A stretch of DNA of 64,000 nt from Tetrastigma voinierianum (lineage: Eukaryota; Streptophyta; Magnoliopsida; Vitales; Vitaceae): positions 2,046,001 through 2,110,000 of the forward strand of contig JAEQBH010000287.1 of NCBI GenBank assembly GCA_016808115.1, in the 5' to 3' direction. The translations under genes and the position numbers were made by a program. Of the stretch, positions 47,755 through 59,950 are shown piece by piece. Every line of letters begins with the position of its first letter. Position 1 is the stretch's first letter. The notes under the pieces were generated by a model that made no database searches, was not told the DNA's origin, and worked only from the letters and a program-made list of their open reading frames with translations.

Positions 47755-49850
47755 CCATACATGAGTAAAATGACCCAATAGGGCCCATCATCCATACTCG
47801 TCCATACGGTTACAAGACCATACATTTCTATAGATCCAATAGTTATTACATCAATCCTAATACAAAACATATATTAAAACTAGTTCGTTCTAATATATAC
47901 ACAAAACAAGAATCAAGGCCATGGTCAGAGCCCCCGACTATATCCAGGCCTCAGGAGCGTTGTGCTGTACACATCATGTACTGTCATGTACTGAAAGGGG
48001 TCCCACGGCGGGAAGCTAACACCCGGTCTGGTCATCCTACAAGGGTTATTCCCTACCCAGGTGCACATGTAAATGATCATTTCACAGTCAAACCAACAAC
48101 TAATCCGTGCATACATGTTGTCCTATCATGGGAAAAATCTACATGCATGTATGAGACGACACTCTACATGCCCCAAGTACCAGGTCAACCTCTGACCCAC
48201 CACCCAATGCAAGAACAATGGGAAATCAATACCAGTCGATCGTTGACTCCCCATCTCACAACCCGTAGTCTATGTGATATTTATTTAATCGTTTTATGTC
48301 TTTTTGGCGATAGAACTTTCGAGACCTCAGCGAGGTCTTACACCTTGAGCATTTTCGGGCTTTCACCGGTGGATCTTATTTGTATCCTAACCAAGTTTTT
48401 CGGGCTTTTCACCTAAGGGGGTATCTATCCCTTACTTGCTACACCCAACACATTTCATTTTCCATTTTTTGTTTAACCTTTGTGAAACTTCGGTGGACCG
48501 TCTCATTTCAAGCCCACACGATTACTGCGCCATGCAGTGCCAAGCCCGATTACCATGTACACACACACCCATGCAATTCGATGTTACCTCACACCAATGC
48601 ATGCAATTTGTGCCACTTTGCATGACCCGCTGATCAATGCGAAGACCTCTACATCGTTTCTACCGTACAACATGTGTGCTATGGACACTCATGTCTAATG
48701 CACACAACATTCCATATATTTAGTTTAACATCAGCATACATGCAGTCATGTTAATATTCCATAAATTCAAATTAGTACATCACATAGGCATGCACTACAT
48801 CTTTTCTATCATTCAGTTCATTCATGTCAACACATCATTCAAGCATGTATTAACATAATTCCAACCATTACTTAAGCAAGTAATGCTATAATTCATATTC
48901 CTATTTTGAGACATAGTGTGTCTAAATATTACAATCCAATGAATATAATTATTTCCATCTTCATCACACATATGTCACATAATTTCACATAGTCAGTATG
49001 TCATTGAATTTATGGCAATAACACACATTAGCCATTCCCTACCATAAATCCGGCCATGCTTAGCCTAAGACATAATCTGGACTTAGTCCAGAAAGTCCAG
49101 TTTCGTAAATACCACACAAAACATCAAACACGCAATTCCTTGCTTAGGCCATATGCAGTCCCAAGCATTTTGATTACAAACCGGTTCCGGAAACTGGAAC
49201 GGACTATTCCTCAACTGTCCGTGACCTAGCCCAATGTTCAGCCTACATTTTGGCTTAGCACTTTATCTTATTAAATTCTAGACTCGACGATCTTTCGTGA
49301 AATTCACAAGACGCATGAATCGGAGTTGGGCGAGAAAGTTATGAGTAGATCCAAGATTGCTTCTAACCGATTCCATGGGGTGTCTGAGGAAATTTGGGCA
49401 CACCCCCGTTTGCCATTCTGCTCGGGATTTTGTTGTCCCGAAACACAATGTTCTATTTCGGACAGTTCTAAAACCCTATGAAACCGGTCTTTGACCATCA
49501 CACAATCACAAACAAACCACACAACATACAAATTCGCCCAGAAAACCGAATGAAACCCGCTAAAAGCCCATTACGACCCACAGGCGTTAAACTAAGTAGG
49601 AGGAAACCTACCTTTTGTAGCGTGATTAGGGTTCTTTGCCATCGGGTCGCTCACTCGGCGCTCATTCCTTTCCTCTTTCTTTTTCCTCTCTTCCTCCCTT
49701 TCTTCTTCTCTTTTCTTCTTTCCTGCTTTTCTTTCCTTTTCCTCCCTTCTCCTTTCCTTTCCTCCACTTTTCTCTTTTCCTCTCCCTCCGCTGCCTTTCC
49801 ACTTCCTCCTCCGTCTCCCCCCCTTGTCTTTATGAGAGCGGGTGGAGCCC

Positions 49851-49863
49851 CATATACATAGGC
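49851..49863 (-). promoter_or_regulatory. Candidate TATA region, chromovirus 2 LTR
   Basis: The minus strand reads CCTATGTATATGGGGC immediately downstream of the palindromic-word array and upstream of a pyrimidine/purine-biased stretch (49665-49800). Moderate support only. Confidence 0.45.
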
Positions 49864-49876
49864 TTCAAGTGGCATG

Positions 49877-49999
49877 CATGTTGACACATGGCATGCCATG
49901 TGTCCCACACATGGCTTGCCATGTGTCCCCCCATCACATGCCTTCTGTCTGTGTGACACATGGCTTGCCATGTGTCCTGCATCGGTCGCCATGTGTCGC
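49877..49999. repeat. ACACATGGC / GCCATGTGT word array in chromovirus LTR
   Basis: Includes the perfect 20-base palindrome ACACATGGCATGCCATGTGT at about 49884 and two ACACATGGCTTGCCATGTGT words at about 49908 and 49957, plus half-words. In element sense the array lies just upstream of a TATA-like TATGTATATGGGG. Confidence 0.9.
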
Positions 50000-50230
50000 G
50001 GAGGCACTGTTGCCTCGAAATACGTGAAATTCGGGCTTATCTCGAGATTCAGCGAGCTCGACTAGGTAGCTAGATTTCGCAAGACAATTCCAACGGTGCC
50101 ATTCGTTTCGTCATCCGAGATTTAGAAAAATCCCAACTTTTCTTCGGACTATTCCGGTAAATTACCGTTTTGCCCCCTTTCTTTTTTTTTTTTGGAAAAA
50201 TTTAAATTTAAAATTTTCACTGGTTTTACA

Positions 50231-50250
50231 CTCCCCCCCCCTTAAAATAA
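50231..50250 (-). promoter_or_regulatory. PPT of chromovirus 2
   Basis: The minus strand reads TTTTAAGGGGGGGGGGAG directly before TGTAAAACC, preceded by CGGGACGAAATTATT, a conserved plant chromovirus phrase. Confidence 0.88.
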
Positions 50251-50344
50251 TTTCGTCCCGAAATTCACACACACATACACACAATCAAACACATGCATAT
50301 GCGACAGTCATTTGAAACATTAATGACTAGAAAGCGCACCTTCC

Positions 50345-50604
50345 CCATCGAACAAGAAGGGATAGTTGGCGCGCACCTTCCTCGACTCCTTGGTGCTGCA
50401 AGAACACCTTTACAAGCCTCACAGTCTTGCCACACAAAACCTGCTCTCGGCTATCCATGATACGCATTGGTCCCTCCTCGAAGGTCCGTACGCATCAACG
50501 ATAAGCTCTCCCCGATCCCATATGGTTGGATCACGAAGTGTACTTCGAGCATAGAGACATAGAAACACCTCGCCCAGGCAGCTCGACCGGCTTCGGCGGC
50601 AACG
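50345..50604 (-). pseudogene. Chromovirus 2 chromodomain
   Basis: On the minus strand about 50488-50345 reads F-E-E-G-P-M-R-I-M-D-S-R-E-Q-V-L, then G-K-T-V-R-L-V-K-V-F-L-Q-H-Q-G-V-E-E. This is the C-terminal chromodomain of Tekay-type integrases, which targets heterochromatic histone marks. The usual A-T-W-E ending is altered to G-A-R-Q. It is joined to the integrase with frameshifts. Confidence 0.75.
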
Positions 50605-51613
50605 CTAACACGATGCCTTAACCGCGCCCACCCTCTCGAGTACCTCGAAGGGTCCAATGTACCTCAGCGACAACTTCCCTCGTTTACTGAATCTGATCAC
50701 TCCTCTCTTAGGCATCGCCTTTAAGAAGACATGATCACCCGCCTTGAACTCTATAGGTCGTCGTCGTACATTAGCGTAACTCTTCTGCCGTCTCTGAGCA
50801 GTAAGGAGACGCTTCCGGATCATACCCACCTTCTCCGAGGTGTCTCTAATCAAATACGGACCCCGGTGATGGGCTCCTGCTCCACCTCTTGTCCCGACAT
50901 GCTCCCGGTGATCGGCTTGGCCTCAGTGAGAGCCTCATAGGGCGCTATCTGAATACTCGCCTGATAACGGTTATTGTAGGCGAACTCTACCAAGGGCAAG
51001 TGCTCCTCCCATCTACCCTTGAGATCTAGGGTGTAGGCTCGCAGCATATCCTCTAAAATCTGAATAGTCCGCTCTGATTGACCATCCGTTTGAGGATGAA
51101 AAGAGGTACTCATCGACAGTTATGTCTCCATGGCCTTCTGGAAACTCTTCCCGGAGCGAAGTACCATCATCGAGGATCGATCTGTACTATGAGACCAACA
51201 CTCCATGCAACCGTACTATCTCCAGTATATACAACCTGAGTCGCCGGTGTGAAGGTCATCCTTTTGACTAGAAAATGTGACGACTTGGTGAGTCGGTCCA
51301 CTATAACCCACACCGCATCATGCTTCCGTGATGTCCGTGGCAAGTGAGTCACAAAATCCACCATGATGTGCTCCCACTTCCACTCCGCTATCTCCAATGG
51401 TGGGTAGCCTGCCTGCAGTGCTTTCGACTTGACACGGTGGCATGTGAGACACCATCGGACCCAATCCCAGGCATGCGTCTTCGTCCCGCTCGAGTGTCTC
51501 TTTTGGAGACGAAGGTCATGATACATCTTCGTGCCACCTGGATGCACAGTGAATCGGGAGCAATGGAACTCCCTGAGGATCTCCTCCCTCAATTTCGTCG
51601 ACTGGGGGACCAC
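50605..51613 (-). pseudogene. Chromovirus 2 integrase
   Basis: The zinc-binding region has H-C-S-R-F-T-V-H and C-L-T-C-H. The core has W-E-H-I-M-V-D-F-V-T-H-L-P (first Asp) and H-P-Q-T-D-G-Q-S-E-R-T (catalytic Glu). The part holding the second Asp is lost in a break at about 51114-51170. The C-terminal part has F-K-A-G-D-H-V-F-L-K and K-R-G-K-L-S-L-R-Y-I-G-P-F-E-V-L-E-R (GPY/F module). At least two frameshifts or deletions are present. Compared with its decayed relative at 42070 it remains CG-rich. Confidence 0.88.
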
Positions 51614-51623
51614 AACCTATCCC

Positions 51624-52240
51624 CTATACCAGAAGACTACCATATGTGTGGATAGCCCAGCCTTCGTCCGCTGTACCTGACTGTACTCGGTCCCTGATGG
51701 ATACTAGTTCTGCGTCCTGCCCCTGGGACTCTATCACTCTACTCAGTAGAGACGGCGTAGCCATCAAACTTCCCAAGGTACCCTGAGCCTGCTCATCGTA
51801 TTGTAGTTTGAACTGCCCCACTGTCTCGAGCATTCGCCACTCCCAGGAAGCAATACTAGCCAGTACTCCCTGTGACTTTTGGCTAAGTGCATTAGCCACC
51901 ACATTTTCCTTATCGGGATGGTAATGCAAAATGAAGTTGTAATCTTCCAAAAACTCCATCCACTTATTGCCTCGTATTTGAGGTCTCATTGCGCGTGAAG
52001 ATGTATTCGGACTTTACATGGATGCGAAAAGCACCTCGAAGTGCTCACCATATAAGTAGTGGCGTTAAATCTTTAGGGAGAAGACTACGATTGCCAACTC
52101 CATGTCATGCGTGGAGTAATTAAGCACCGTGATTCTTCAAGCTGAGAACCGTAAGCCACGACTTTCTGACTACATCGAGAACACATCCCAGTATGTCCTT
52201 CGAATCATCACAATACACTGTGTACCTTTGTCCCCTTTCC
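51624..52240 (-). pseudogene. Chromovirus 2 RNase H
   Basis: R-G-N-K-W-M-E-F-L-E-D-Y-N-F-I-L-H-Y-H-P-D-K-E-N-V-V is the typical end of the Ty3/gypsy RNase H, followed by A-N-A-L-S-Q-K, where Asn replaces the usual Asp of A-D-A-L-S. The front half is heavily damaged. Confidence 0.75.
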
Positions 52241-53207
52241 GGGACTATTACAATAGGAGCTGAAGTAAGCCTCCTCTTCAATTCCTAAAACGCTCACTCA
52301 CATGAGTCATCCCGTCCTGAGCACCCGGCCTCCTTCGAATTCGATCTCGTCATAGGCGCTACTGGCCAGAGAAATCCTCATAAACCTCTGTAATACCCCG
52401 CGATCCTAAGAAACTACGAATCTCGAAGGCTTGGCTCTCCCATTTCATCCAGCCTTAACCTTCCCGGGGTCACGACATGCACGAAGGCGTACCACGTGTC
52501 TAGAAGCCTGTAGTAAGCGAAACTCGCGCTTACGGGAACTTGGCATACAATTGATGATCCCTCAAGTTTGTGGTCTGATTCTCATTGATCCTCATGCTCC
52601 ACCTCCAATTGGGAGTAGATCAGGATTTCATCAACAAAGACCACCACAAATTGATCTAAATAGGGTTGGAGCACCCTATTAATTAGGTTCATGAATATTC
52701 TTGGTGCGTTCGTCGATCAAGGGGCATCCGCAGTAAACTCAAAGTGCCCGTACCGAATTTGAAGCGTTTTAGGGATAATACGCACTCCCTAACTCTCAAA
52801 TGATGGTAACCGGTCACGAGAAGGTCTATCTTGGGTAGACTCGCGCCCCCCTCGGTGATCAAGCGAGTCATCGATCCTTGGTAATGGATCTGGGTTCTTG
52901 ATTATAACCCTATTATTTATGCATAATGCATAGTGAAGGGTCTTATCCTTCTTCAGCCGTAAATAGATTTGGAGTGCCCCATGGTGAAGTGCTCGGTCAA
53001 TGAGCCGCCGCGATGGCACTCACGTATTTGGACCTTGAGCTCCTGCGACTCGTCGGCGCCGTCACATTCGGTCGTAGAAATGGGCGGCGTGCGGGATCTG
53101 GTAATCACGGCGTCTACATCCCTTTGTGGAGGTAATCCCGGTATCTCTTCTGAAAAAACATCCTCGTACTCGCAAACCACCCGAGGTAGACTCATATCTT
53201 GTCTCAC
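52241..53207 (-). pseudogene. Chromovirus 2 reverse transcriptase
   Basis: Begins with Y-E-D-V-F-S-E-E-I-P-G-L-P-P-Q-R-D-V-D, then E-L-K-V-Q-I-R-E, D-P-L-P-R-I-D-D and F-V-V-V-F-V-D-E-I-L-I-Y, in which the second catalytic Asp of VDD is Glu. Numerous frameshifts and short deletions occur (for example around 52300-52520). Confidence 0.82.
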
Positions 53208-53228
53208 CTCGCGTCCTCCGAGAGTAGG

Positions 53229-53628
53229 CTAGCTTCTTGACACATCGATTACTGTGTGCCATCGTGAATCGTACACAGTATGGGGTGAAACATCGTGCCT
53301 ATTCCCTTGAAACACAACACAAGTACTGTCAAGTGTGTAGGCAGTAACTCTTATACGGTCACAATTTATGACAACCCGATGTGCCATCAACCAGTCCATC
53401 TCGAGAATGACCTCGAATTCTGACATGTCCATGACTCGAAAGTCCACCCCTGAGTAGAATCCCGGAGATCTCTAACTCACATCCCCGACATATCCGATCA
53501 TTTCTCGCCTTAGTCCCTAGGGGAGAACTCACATGTAGTGGCTCGTCTAAGGTCTCAACCTCTAAGCCAAATACTCTCACACAGGATGCAGCAATAAAGG
53601 AATGCGATGCACCTGAGTCAAATAACAC
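53229..53628 (-). pseudogene. Chromovirus 2 aspartic protease
   Basis: L-F-D-S-G-A-S-H-S-F-I gives an intact DSG active site. G-L-E-V-E-T-L-D-E-P-L-H-V-S-S-P-L-G-T and C-E-L-E-I-S-G-I-L follow. A frameshift at about 53445 moves to V-I-L-E-M-D-W-L-M-A-H-R-V-V-I. Confidence 0.87.
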
Positions 53629-54760
53629 CCTTGCCCATAGGCGAAAGAGTAGAAATGTACCCTAAATCACTGATTGATCTACTGCCTCAGTCTACAGAGT
53701 AATGGCGTAGACACGTCCCTGAGCCCCCGAAGTCCTGGCCTGTACACTCTACCCTCAACCTCGACCCAAACTCTAGCCCCTTTGGCCTGTCTGTGAAACA
53801 CTCGATGCTCGTGTCGCACCTTGGGGCGATGCGTTCCTTGGCGCGTGTAGGGTGGGAGGAACATATTGGAGTACGCTCATGTCCCAGCGTGTTCCCGGGT
53901 TGTGGTGTCCCCCTCATCTAAAACCCTTGTATACGGACGATTCAGCCTCATGTCCGGTGATGGCGATGAAACATATCATCCCGGCGACTAGTAACCCGGA
54001 CGGCGCGGCCTCTCCTGAAACCCTCGTGGAGCGAAGTCCTGCTTCAACCGAGTACGAAGAAAGAAGCTTATCCCCTCTTCTTATCACTAGCACCCGCATC
54101 CCGTATGCTACGAGCATCATTTACCTCTCGCTCAATGATCAAGCATGTACTGACCATCGAATCCATATCTTGTAGGTTATGTCCTACAATCTTGCCCCGG
54201 ATGGACAACTTCAGCCCATCCTCGAACTTCCTGACCTTGGCCATGTCAGTAGCAACATAATCATCCTCGAAACGTGTCAACTCTGTGAATCTGGCTACGT
54301 ACTCGAGTATAGTCATCGCCCCCTGTCTCAGCTCAAGGAACTCTCGGGCCTTCGCGTAATACAGCGAAGCGAAAGTACTTCCCCATGAATAGTCTGCTTG
54401 AAAATCATCCCGTGTCATGAATCTCAGTCCACGGAGTAAGTGACCTCCCACGGATCACGGGACTCACCCTCAATTTGGAATGAAGCCGGTATGTCAAGTA
54501 GCATCGGTGATCTCCATAGCCGGAGAATCCTCTCGGTCGAGCGGAACCAATGGTCGGCTACCATGGTCCCCTGCTCCACAGCGTCGGAGGATGATGTGCC
54601 TTAAACCTCACGGAGGTTCTTGGCTCCTCACGACCTCCTAGGCGCATAGCTGTGTATTGTGGCTATCGCCTTGCAGTGGCCTCTGGTCTGGCGATAAAAC
54701 GGGTGGTGGTGACCATCGCCCAGGGACGACCTACATGCCGAATCCTCTGCTATGCATCTA
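53629..54760 (-). pseudogene. Chromovirus 2 gag
   Basis: The core at 54068-54451 carries K-A-R-E-F-L-E-L-R-Q-G-A-M-T-I-L-E-Y-V, V-A-T-D-M-A-K-V-R-K-F-E-D-G-L-K-L-S-I-R-G-K-I, close to chromovirus 1. The zinc-knuckle area near 53935-53980 is scrambled by a frameshift. The start codon was not located with confidence. Confidence 0.8.
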
Positions 54761-55219
54761 CCGCAGTCGAAACGACCAGTTTAGAATCATTTTCATGTCA
54801 AACTATTAGCGCACATGCCGACCAATAATAGACTTAATATCCTGAACCATCCGTTCATTTCCTGAACTCCTAAGGTTACATTTCTCAACCTTAGTGTTTG
54901 CATTTCCTATATACATCACCACGTATATAATTCACGTATTTTGTACACACAATCACGCACATACAATCAAAGCATAAACAAGAAAACACACAATGCATGT
55001 TGTGATCTAATTCTGTCCCGTGGACTCCTAGGTAACCTCCTACCTAGACCTTGATACCAAACTATGACCTGGATATCAATTTCCGAGCACTAGGTAATTC
55101 TAACCCAAGCTCAGACGCGATCTATGCAGTGTGATGCTCTTATACCTTAATAATGACCATGGCACAATCCCAGAGTCCCTCGAGCGCAGGAACTGGTGTA
55201 ACATGCTCTACGTGCAGTT
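54761..55219 (-). other. Leader of chromovirus 2 with PBS remnant
   Basis: Non-coding. A TTTGGTATCAAGGTCTAGG phrase on the minus strand (about 55041-55060) resembles a displaced tRNA-Met PBS. At the LTR border itself only a decayed version (GCACGTAGAGC, about 55205-55216) remains. Confidence 0.5.
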
Positions 55220-56928
55220 TGTGACACCCCAGAGAGCCGGGGTCCCGTTGACCACCGTCAACCTACGGAAACATGTGTGTCTCATATCATGAGACCCATA
55301 CATGAGTAAAATGACCTAATAGGGCCCATCATCCATACTCGTCCATATGGTTACAAGACCATACATTTCTATAGATTCAAGAGTTATTACATCACTCCTA
55401 ATACAAAACATATATTAAAACTAGTCCGTTCTAATATGCACACAAAACAAGAATCAAGGCCACAGTCCGACCCGCTTCATAATCCCGGCCTCTAAGGACC
55501 GTCGTCTACCTGTACCTTTCCTGTACCTGAAAGGGGGGTCCCACGATGGGGTGAGCTAGCGCCGATGCGGAGATAAATCTACGAGGTTATTCCGCTACAA
55601 ATTGCATCTGAAATGATCATTTCACAATCAAACCAATGACCATTCGAATTGCATACATGTTGTCTTATCATGAAAAATCTACATGCATGTATGAGGCGAT
55701 ACTCTACATGCCCAATCTTAGGGTGACCTCGGGCCACCACCCGATACAAGTGCCAATGGGAAATCAATGCAGAAGTCGATCACTTGGCTCACGTCTCTAA
55801 CACGTAGTCTATGTGATATATATTTGAAATGGTTTCGTGTCTTTTTAGACATGAGAACTTTTAGGGTCTCACAGCGGGTCTCTTACACCAACCGAGACAT
55901 TTTGGACTCGCAGATGGATGTTGTCTAACCAGGTTTTCAGGCTTTTCACCTAAGGGGGGTATCTATCCCCTACTTGCTACGCTCGACACATTTCATTTCC
56001 ATTTTTGTTTAACATTGTGGAACTCAATTGGACTTAGTCCCATTTCAAACCCACCGCGATTTTGCACCAAAGCGTGCCAAACCGTTATCAGTACACACAC
56101 CCATGTGTCACGATGTTACAGCACACTTGATGCAATGCGATTTGTGCCTTGCACTCGAGCCACGTGACGATGTGAAGACCTCACACATGGACATTCTACC
56201 ATACATATGTGATAGCTATGAACACTCGTAATACCAATGCACAACATTCCATATGTTGGTTAACATCAGCATACGTAGTCAGTAACATTCCATACATTCA
56301 AATGTTACATCACATAAGCATGCACTACATATTTTCTATCATTGATTCATTCAATATCGACACATCATTCGACATGTATTAACATGATTCCAACCATTAC
56401 TTAGGCAAGTAATGCTATAATTCATATTCCCAGGTTGAGACATAGTGTGTCAATCATACAGCCCAATGCATATAATTATTTCCATCTCCATCACACATAT
56501 GTCACATAATTTCACATATTTAGTATGCCATTGAATTTATGGCAATAACACACATTAGCCATTCCCGGCCATAAATCCGACCATGCTTTGCCTAAGACAT
56601 AATCTGGACTTAGTCCAGAAAGTCCAGTTTTAGTTAATACCACACAATTCCTTGCTCAGGCCATATGCAGTCCCAAGAATTTCGGATACAAACCGATTAA
56701 AGCAGTTCGAAGCTGGAATGGGCTATTCTCTCAGTGTCGAAGTGACCAGACAATGTTCGACCTACATTTTGGCTGCACTTTATCTTATTAAATTCTAGAC
56801 TCGTGATCTTTCCGTAAGAGTCCAAGAAGCGTGAAAGCAGTACGGACGAAGATTATAGCGTCCAAATTTGACCGGCGGATTCTGAGGGTGTGCGGAAATG
56901 TGGGCACACCCGGATTTCTTCATTTGAT
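55220..56928 (-). mobile_element. Chromovirus 2 5' LTR (truncated)
   Basis: Aligns with 47679-49410 of the 3' LTR (GTTGACCACCGTCAACCTACGG block, hairpin, CCATATGCAGTCCCAAG block). It stops at about 56918-56928, where LARD-type LTR sequence begins, so roughly 0.8 kb of U3 with promoter and word array is missing. Confidence 0.85.
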
Positions 56929-58548
56929 TAGTGCCATGGTAGGGTGATTCGAATCAACAATATTTGTATCTTTAGTTCCTCGCCGCCAGATGAAGCTCTT
57001 TGCGGCATAGCGATCTAGAATTAATTTGGGGATGGGTTTTTCATCCCACGAATGATTAGCATCGGTGTTTGAAAATGGTAGGAGCTTTGTTTTGGAGTTC
57101 GGATTTTTGTTAAAAGCAGTGGGGATTGTATGATCAGCGACTAAGCGCTAATGGTTTAAGAAGTGAAATGTGAAATGGTAACTTTGAAGGCTTGGGTCAC
57201 TAGCTCGATAACATGGGAGTATTAAGGTGTCCTCGGGTTATTCCTCGCATTAGAGCGAATGACATAATTAGCCAACCAGGATCTTTGTTTAACTATAAAA
57301 CCTAACCCTAAACCACTCCTGGCTGAGTCAAACCAAGTACTAAGCATTCAAAAGTCCATTAAGTTTTAAAACCCTAGCATTTAACCTCATTTCAGTGGCT
57401 CGTAAATGGCATCTAAAGAATATCAGTGCATCTAGCATTAAGCATGCACTTAACCCTAAAGCATGGCAAGTATTGACGAAAGGAACAACATTAAATGGCA
57501 TTAAACCCTAATTTGGAAGGTATGGAACCATAAATGCAGTACCTGTATCATTTATAGCATGAGGACAACCTGCAACAACCCCAAAACCAAGCTAGCCACC
57601 CTCCTCTTCAAAGCTATGAGGCTTAGCCAAGCATCCCTTGAGTTGTCATCCTCAAAGGGTGTGTTTGGCAACTAATAAAAGAAAAGAGGAGAGAGAAAGA
57701 GAGAAAATGAAACCACCAAAATGAGGCTCTTGGGAAAATTTTATAAAATGAAAAGTTGCTTCCAAAATTGCTTAGGGTTACAAGTTTATTCGAGGTTATA
57801 TAGTACAACCCAAAGTGTGAAACTACCAAAATGCCTAAAATATGAGAAGGATTACACCAAAAAGAGGCCAAAAAATAGGTAATACATCAAACGTGGTCAT
57901 TTGGGATCAAAATATACAAAAATCACGGGGCGGCAATTTTATACCGCTATGTGGGGGATTTCGCTATCAACGATGAATTTAGCTAGCTAGCGTTTATTCA
58001 ATAACGAATTTAAGCTATCTGTAAGGTATGCTTCATGAAATTTAAATAGCTTGGCGAGGAAGTCATTGTGAGATAACGAGTGCAATTTAAACTAGATACC
58101 GAGTAGATTTGGCTAGCTAACGAGAATTTATTCAACTCTAATGAAAGTTGTTATTAATTAGCTAGGATTACTATTACCGCTATGATTCACGAATTTTGTA
58201 ATCCAATGAAATTTTAGCAATCATAGCGAAAATCACGGGATCATTTACATCTCCTTGCGTCTATGCGTTCTCCCTTCCTTCAAAATCCACTTCAAATTAG
58301 TCATTTTTTGATGGCTAGAAACATCGTGATTCCTCGGCATTAAACACGTATCTTTATGTCAGACTTGAACTTCAATGTAGGAGTACTCAAAAGACACAAA
58401 ATCACAAAAAACAAGCTCGAAATGGCATCAGTGGAACTAAGTGGACCTGCACACATCAATTGACTTAATTAACATGATTAGTGCGCAAAAAGCACTCAAA
58501 ACCTATCTTGGATAGGGCTCAAAATAGCACTTTTTGGGCACTAATCAC
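56929..58548 (-). mobile_element. LARD-family 3' LTR (1.6 kb)
   Basis: Minus-strand start TGATTAGTGCCCAAAAAGTGC at 58548; end GGCACTAATCA at 56929. It contains the GTTGTCATCCTCAAAGGGTGTGTTTGGC block (about 57640), equivalent to 455-480 of the first LTR, and a TATATAA on the minus strand near 57797. Its flanks do not match (TCATT versus CTGAC), so it is joined to, not freshly inserted in, the chromovirus LTR. Confidence 0.85.
57924..58240. repeat. GCGAAATT / AATTTAGC / TAGCGATT word array in LARD LTR
   Basis: Short words ATTTCGCTA, AGCTAGCTAGCG, GAATTTAGCTA and TAGCGAAA recur in both orientations, as in 86-208. In element sense the array is upstream of the TATA box near 57797. Confidence 0.65.
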
Positions 58549-59950
58549 TGACACGACTACGTGCTGGTCCCTTAGCAATGCTAAAACAAAGTAGGATGCA
58601 TCTGTGATTTTACAAAAAAAGTATATATATGGTTCAAAAAAAGTGTATGCAGAGATAAACATTACCTTTAAAATGAACAATTTACACCTGTTGAAAGCCA
58701 GGCATGAGAGAAACGAAGCCATATAAGAACAAGTTTTAGGTCAACATCGGATCGAAATCAACCTGAATTTCCACGAAATCAAATGATTCCCTAATGTAGC
58801 CAGTTGAGCGATAAATTGCAAAATTATTCCCTACTGACCTAGCTCATGCATGGCCTTAAGCTTTTGACCGACCTAAATAGGATTAGCTACACTCTTATTT
58901 CTTCATTTGACTACATTTTAGGGTGCAATGCTAAAAACTCGACTTCTGAGTCAGGTGGCGAGGATCCGCAGATGACTCCCGACGATTAAGGTTTAGGAAC
59001 GTATTTAAGAATCCTTGACCATAAACTGCGGAGCTTCACCCAGGACTCAGAATGATTTCGAAATTGAGCACCTGCAATGCGCTAAACTCTACCCATTCAC
59101 GGAGTGTAGCGAACACTAAGTCGGTGACTCTGACAATTAGAAGTCTTGTTCCGGGCTGGGTTATCATATACCCCTCGGACCGTATTCGGGTTTCAATGAC
59201 GTCACGGCTTTATTTTCTTTTCTTAACTTCTTTTTGTTTTTGCTTTTTCTTTTCCTTTTGGAGAAGACTACATTGGCCTTCATACATTCGGTAAAATAAC
59301 CTATTGTGGGACGTCGACAAACTGAAGCGAAGCTTTGCAAAGTGAAAGGAGTCACGTAATTTCTGACTATTCATTTTGTCTGGTGTGCGGGTGTGTGAAT
59401 TAGCTAAAGGGGGAATGTTCAAGTTAGAAACGCTAAAACTTCAATGGACCAAAAAACTGAATCATGCATGGGTGTCCCTAGCATTAAGGTAACAATAGGG
59501 TTTGATTCTCGATTAAAGGCAATTCGATTGTTCGATTAAAAGCAATTCAATTGTCGATTGAAGAAAAAGTAGATACCTGAAAATAAGAACCTGATACTTT
59601 GAACAAGTATAGTAATTGTAAATAGTGCTATAAAGCTTTTGATATAACCAAAATGACTAATCTGAGAAATCTGACTAAACATACAAAATATCCTTTTTCT
59701 TGTTAGGTATACATGAATCTGAAACAAAATCGGTAGGCGATTATTAATCTTTGAAAACTATACAAAACATGAAGACAGCTCCACACCTCCCAGCTTTTCA
59801 CTCCGGTAAGAGCATAGACATGTAATAGGGATAGGAAAGTTAGAACAGGAAATGTGACCTCGATCTCGTGGTGGTGGTGGATCGAGAACTTCTTTATTCG
59901 TGGCTTGACATGCAGAATCTTCTTTGCAGCTCATCTCCCAGGTCGGAACA
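58549..59950 (-). other. 3' untranslated region of minus-strand LARD relative
   Basis: Aligns in reverse with 28800-29680 of the LARD element: the GGGTAGAG...GCAGGTGCT block, GGGAGTCATC...GGA and TAGCATTGCACCC at 58920-59110, and an A/G-rich run at 59205-59265. No coding sequence was seen. Confidence 0.65.

Larger units (their letters stand above)
47679..50230 (-). mobile_element. Chromovirus 2 3' LTR (2.55 kb)
   Basis: Element-sense start TGTAAAACCAGTG at 50230 follows a G-rich purine tract; the end GGGGTGTGACA is at 47679. It aligns with 55220-56928 along its first 1.7 kb in window coordinates. Outside the end there is no PBS, as expected for a 3' LTR. Open frames within it are artefacts. 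Confidence 0.9.

Noticed and set aside
47976..48416. 146-residue plus-strand protein
   Set aside because: It lies entirely inside the chromovirus 3' LTR, and its equivalent in the 5' LTR (55490-55980) is not open.
49651..50007. Lys/Arg-rich minus-strand ORF
   Set aside because: It follows from the pyrimidine-rich plus strand and the palindromic-word array in the LTR.
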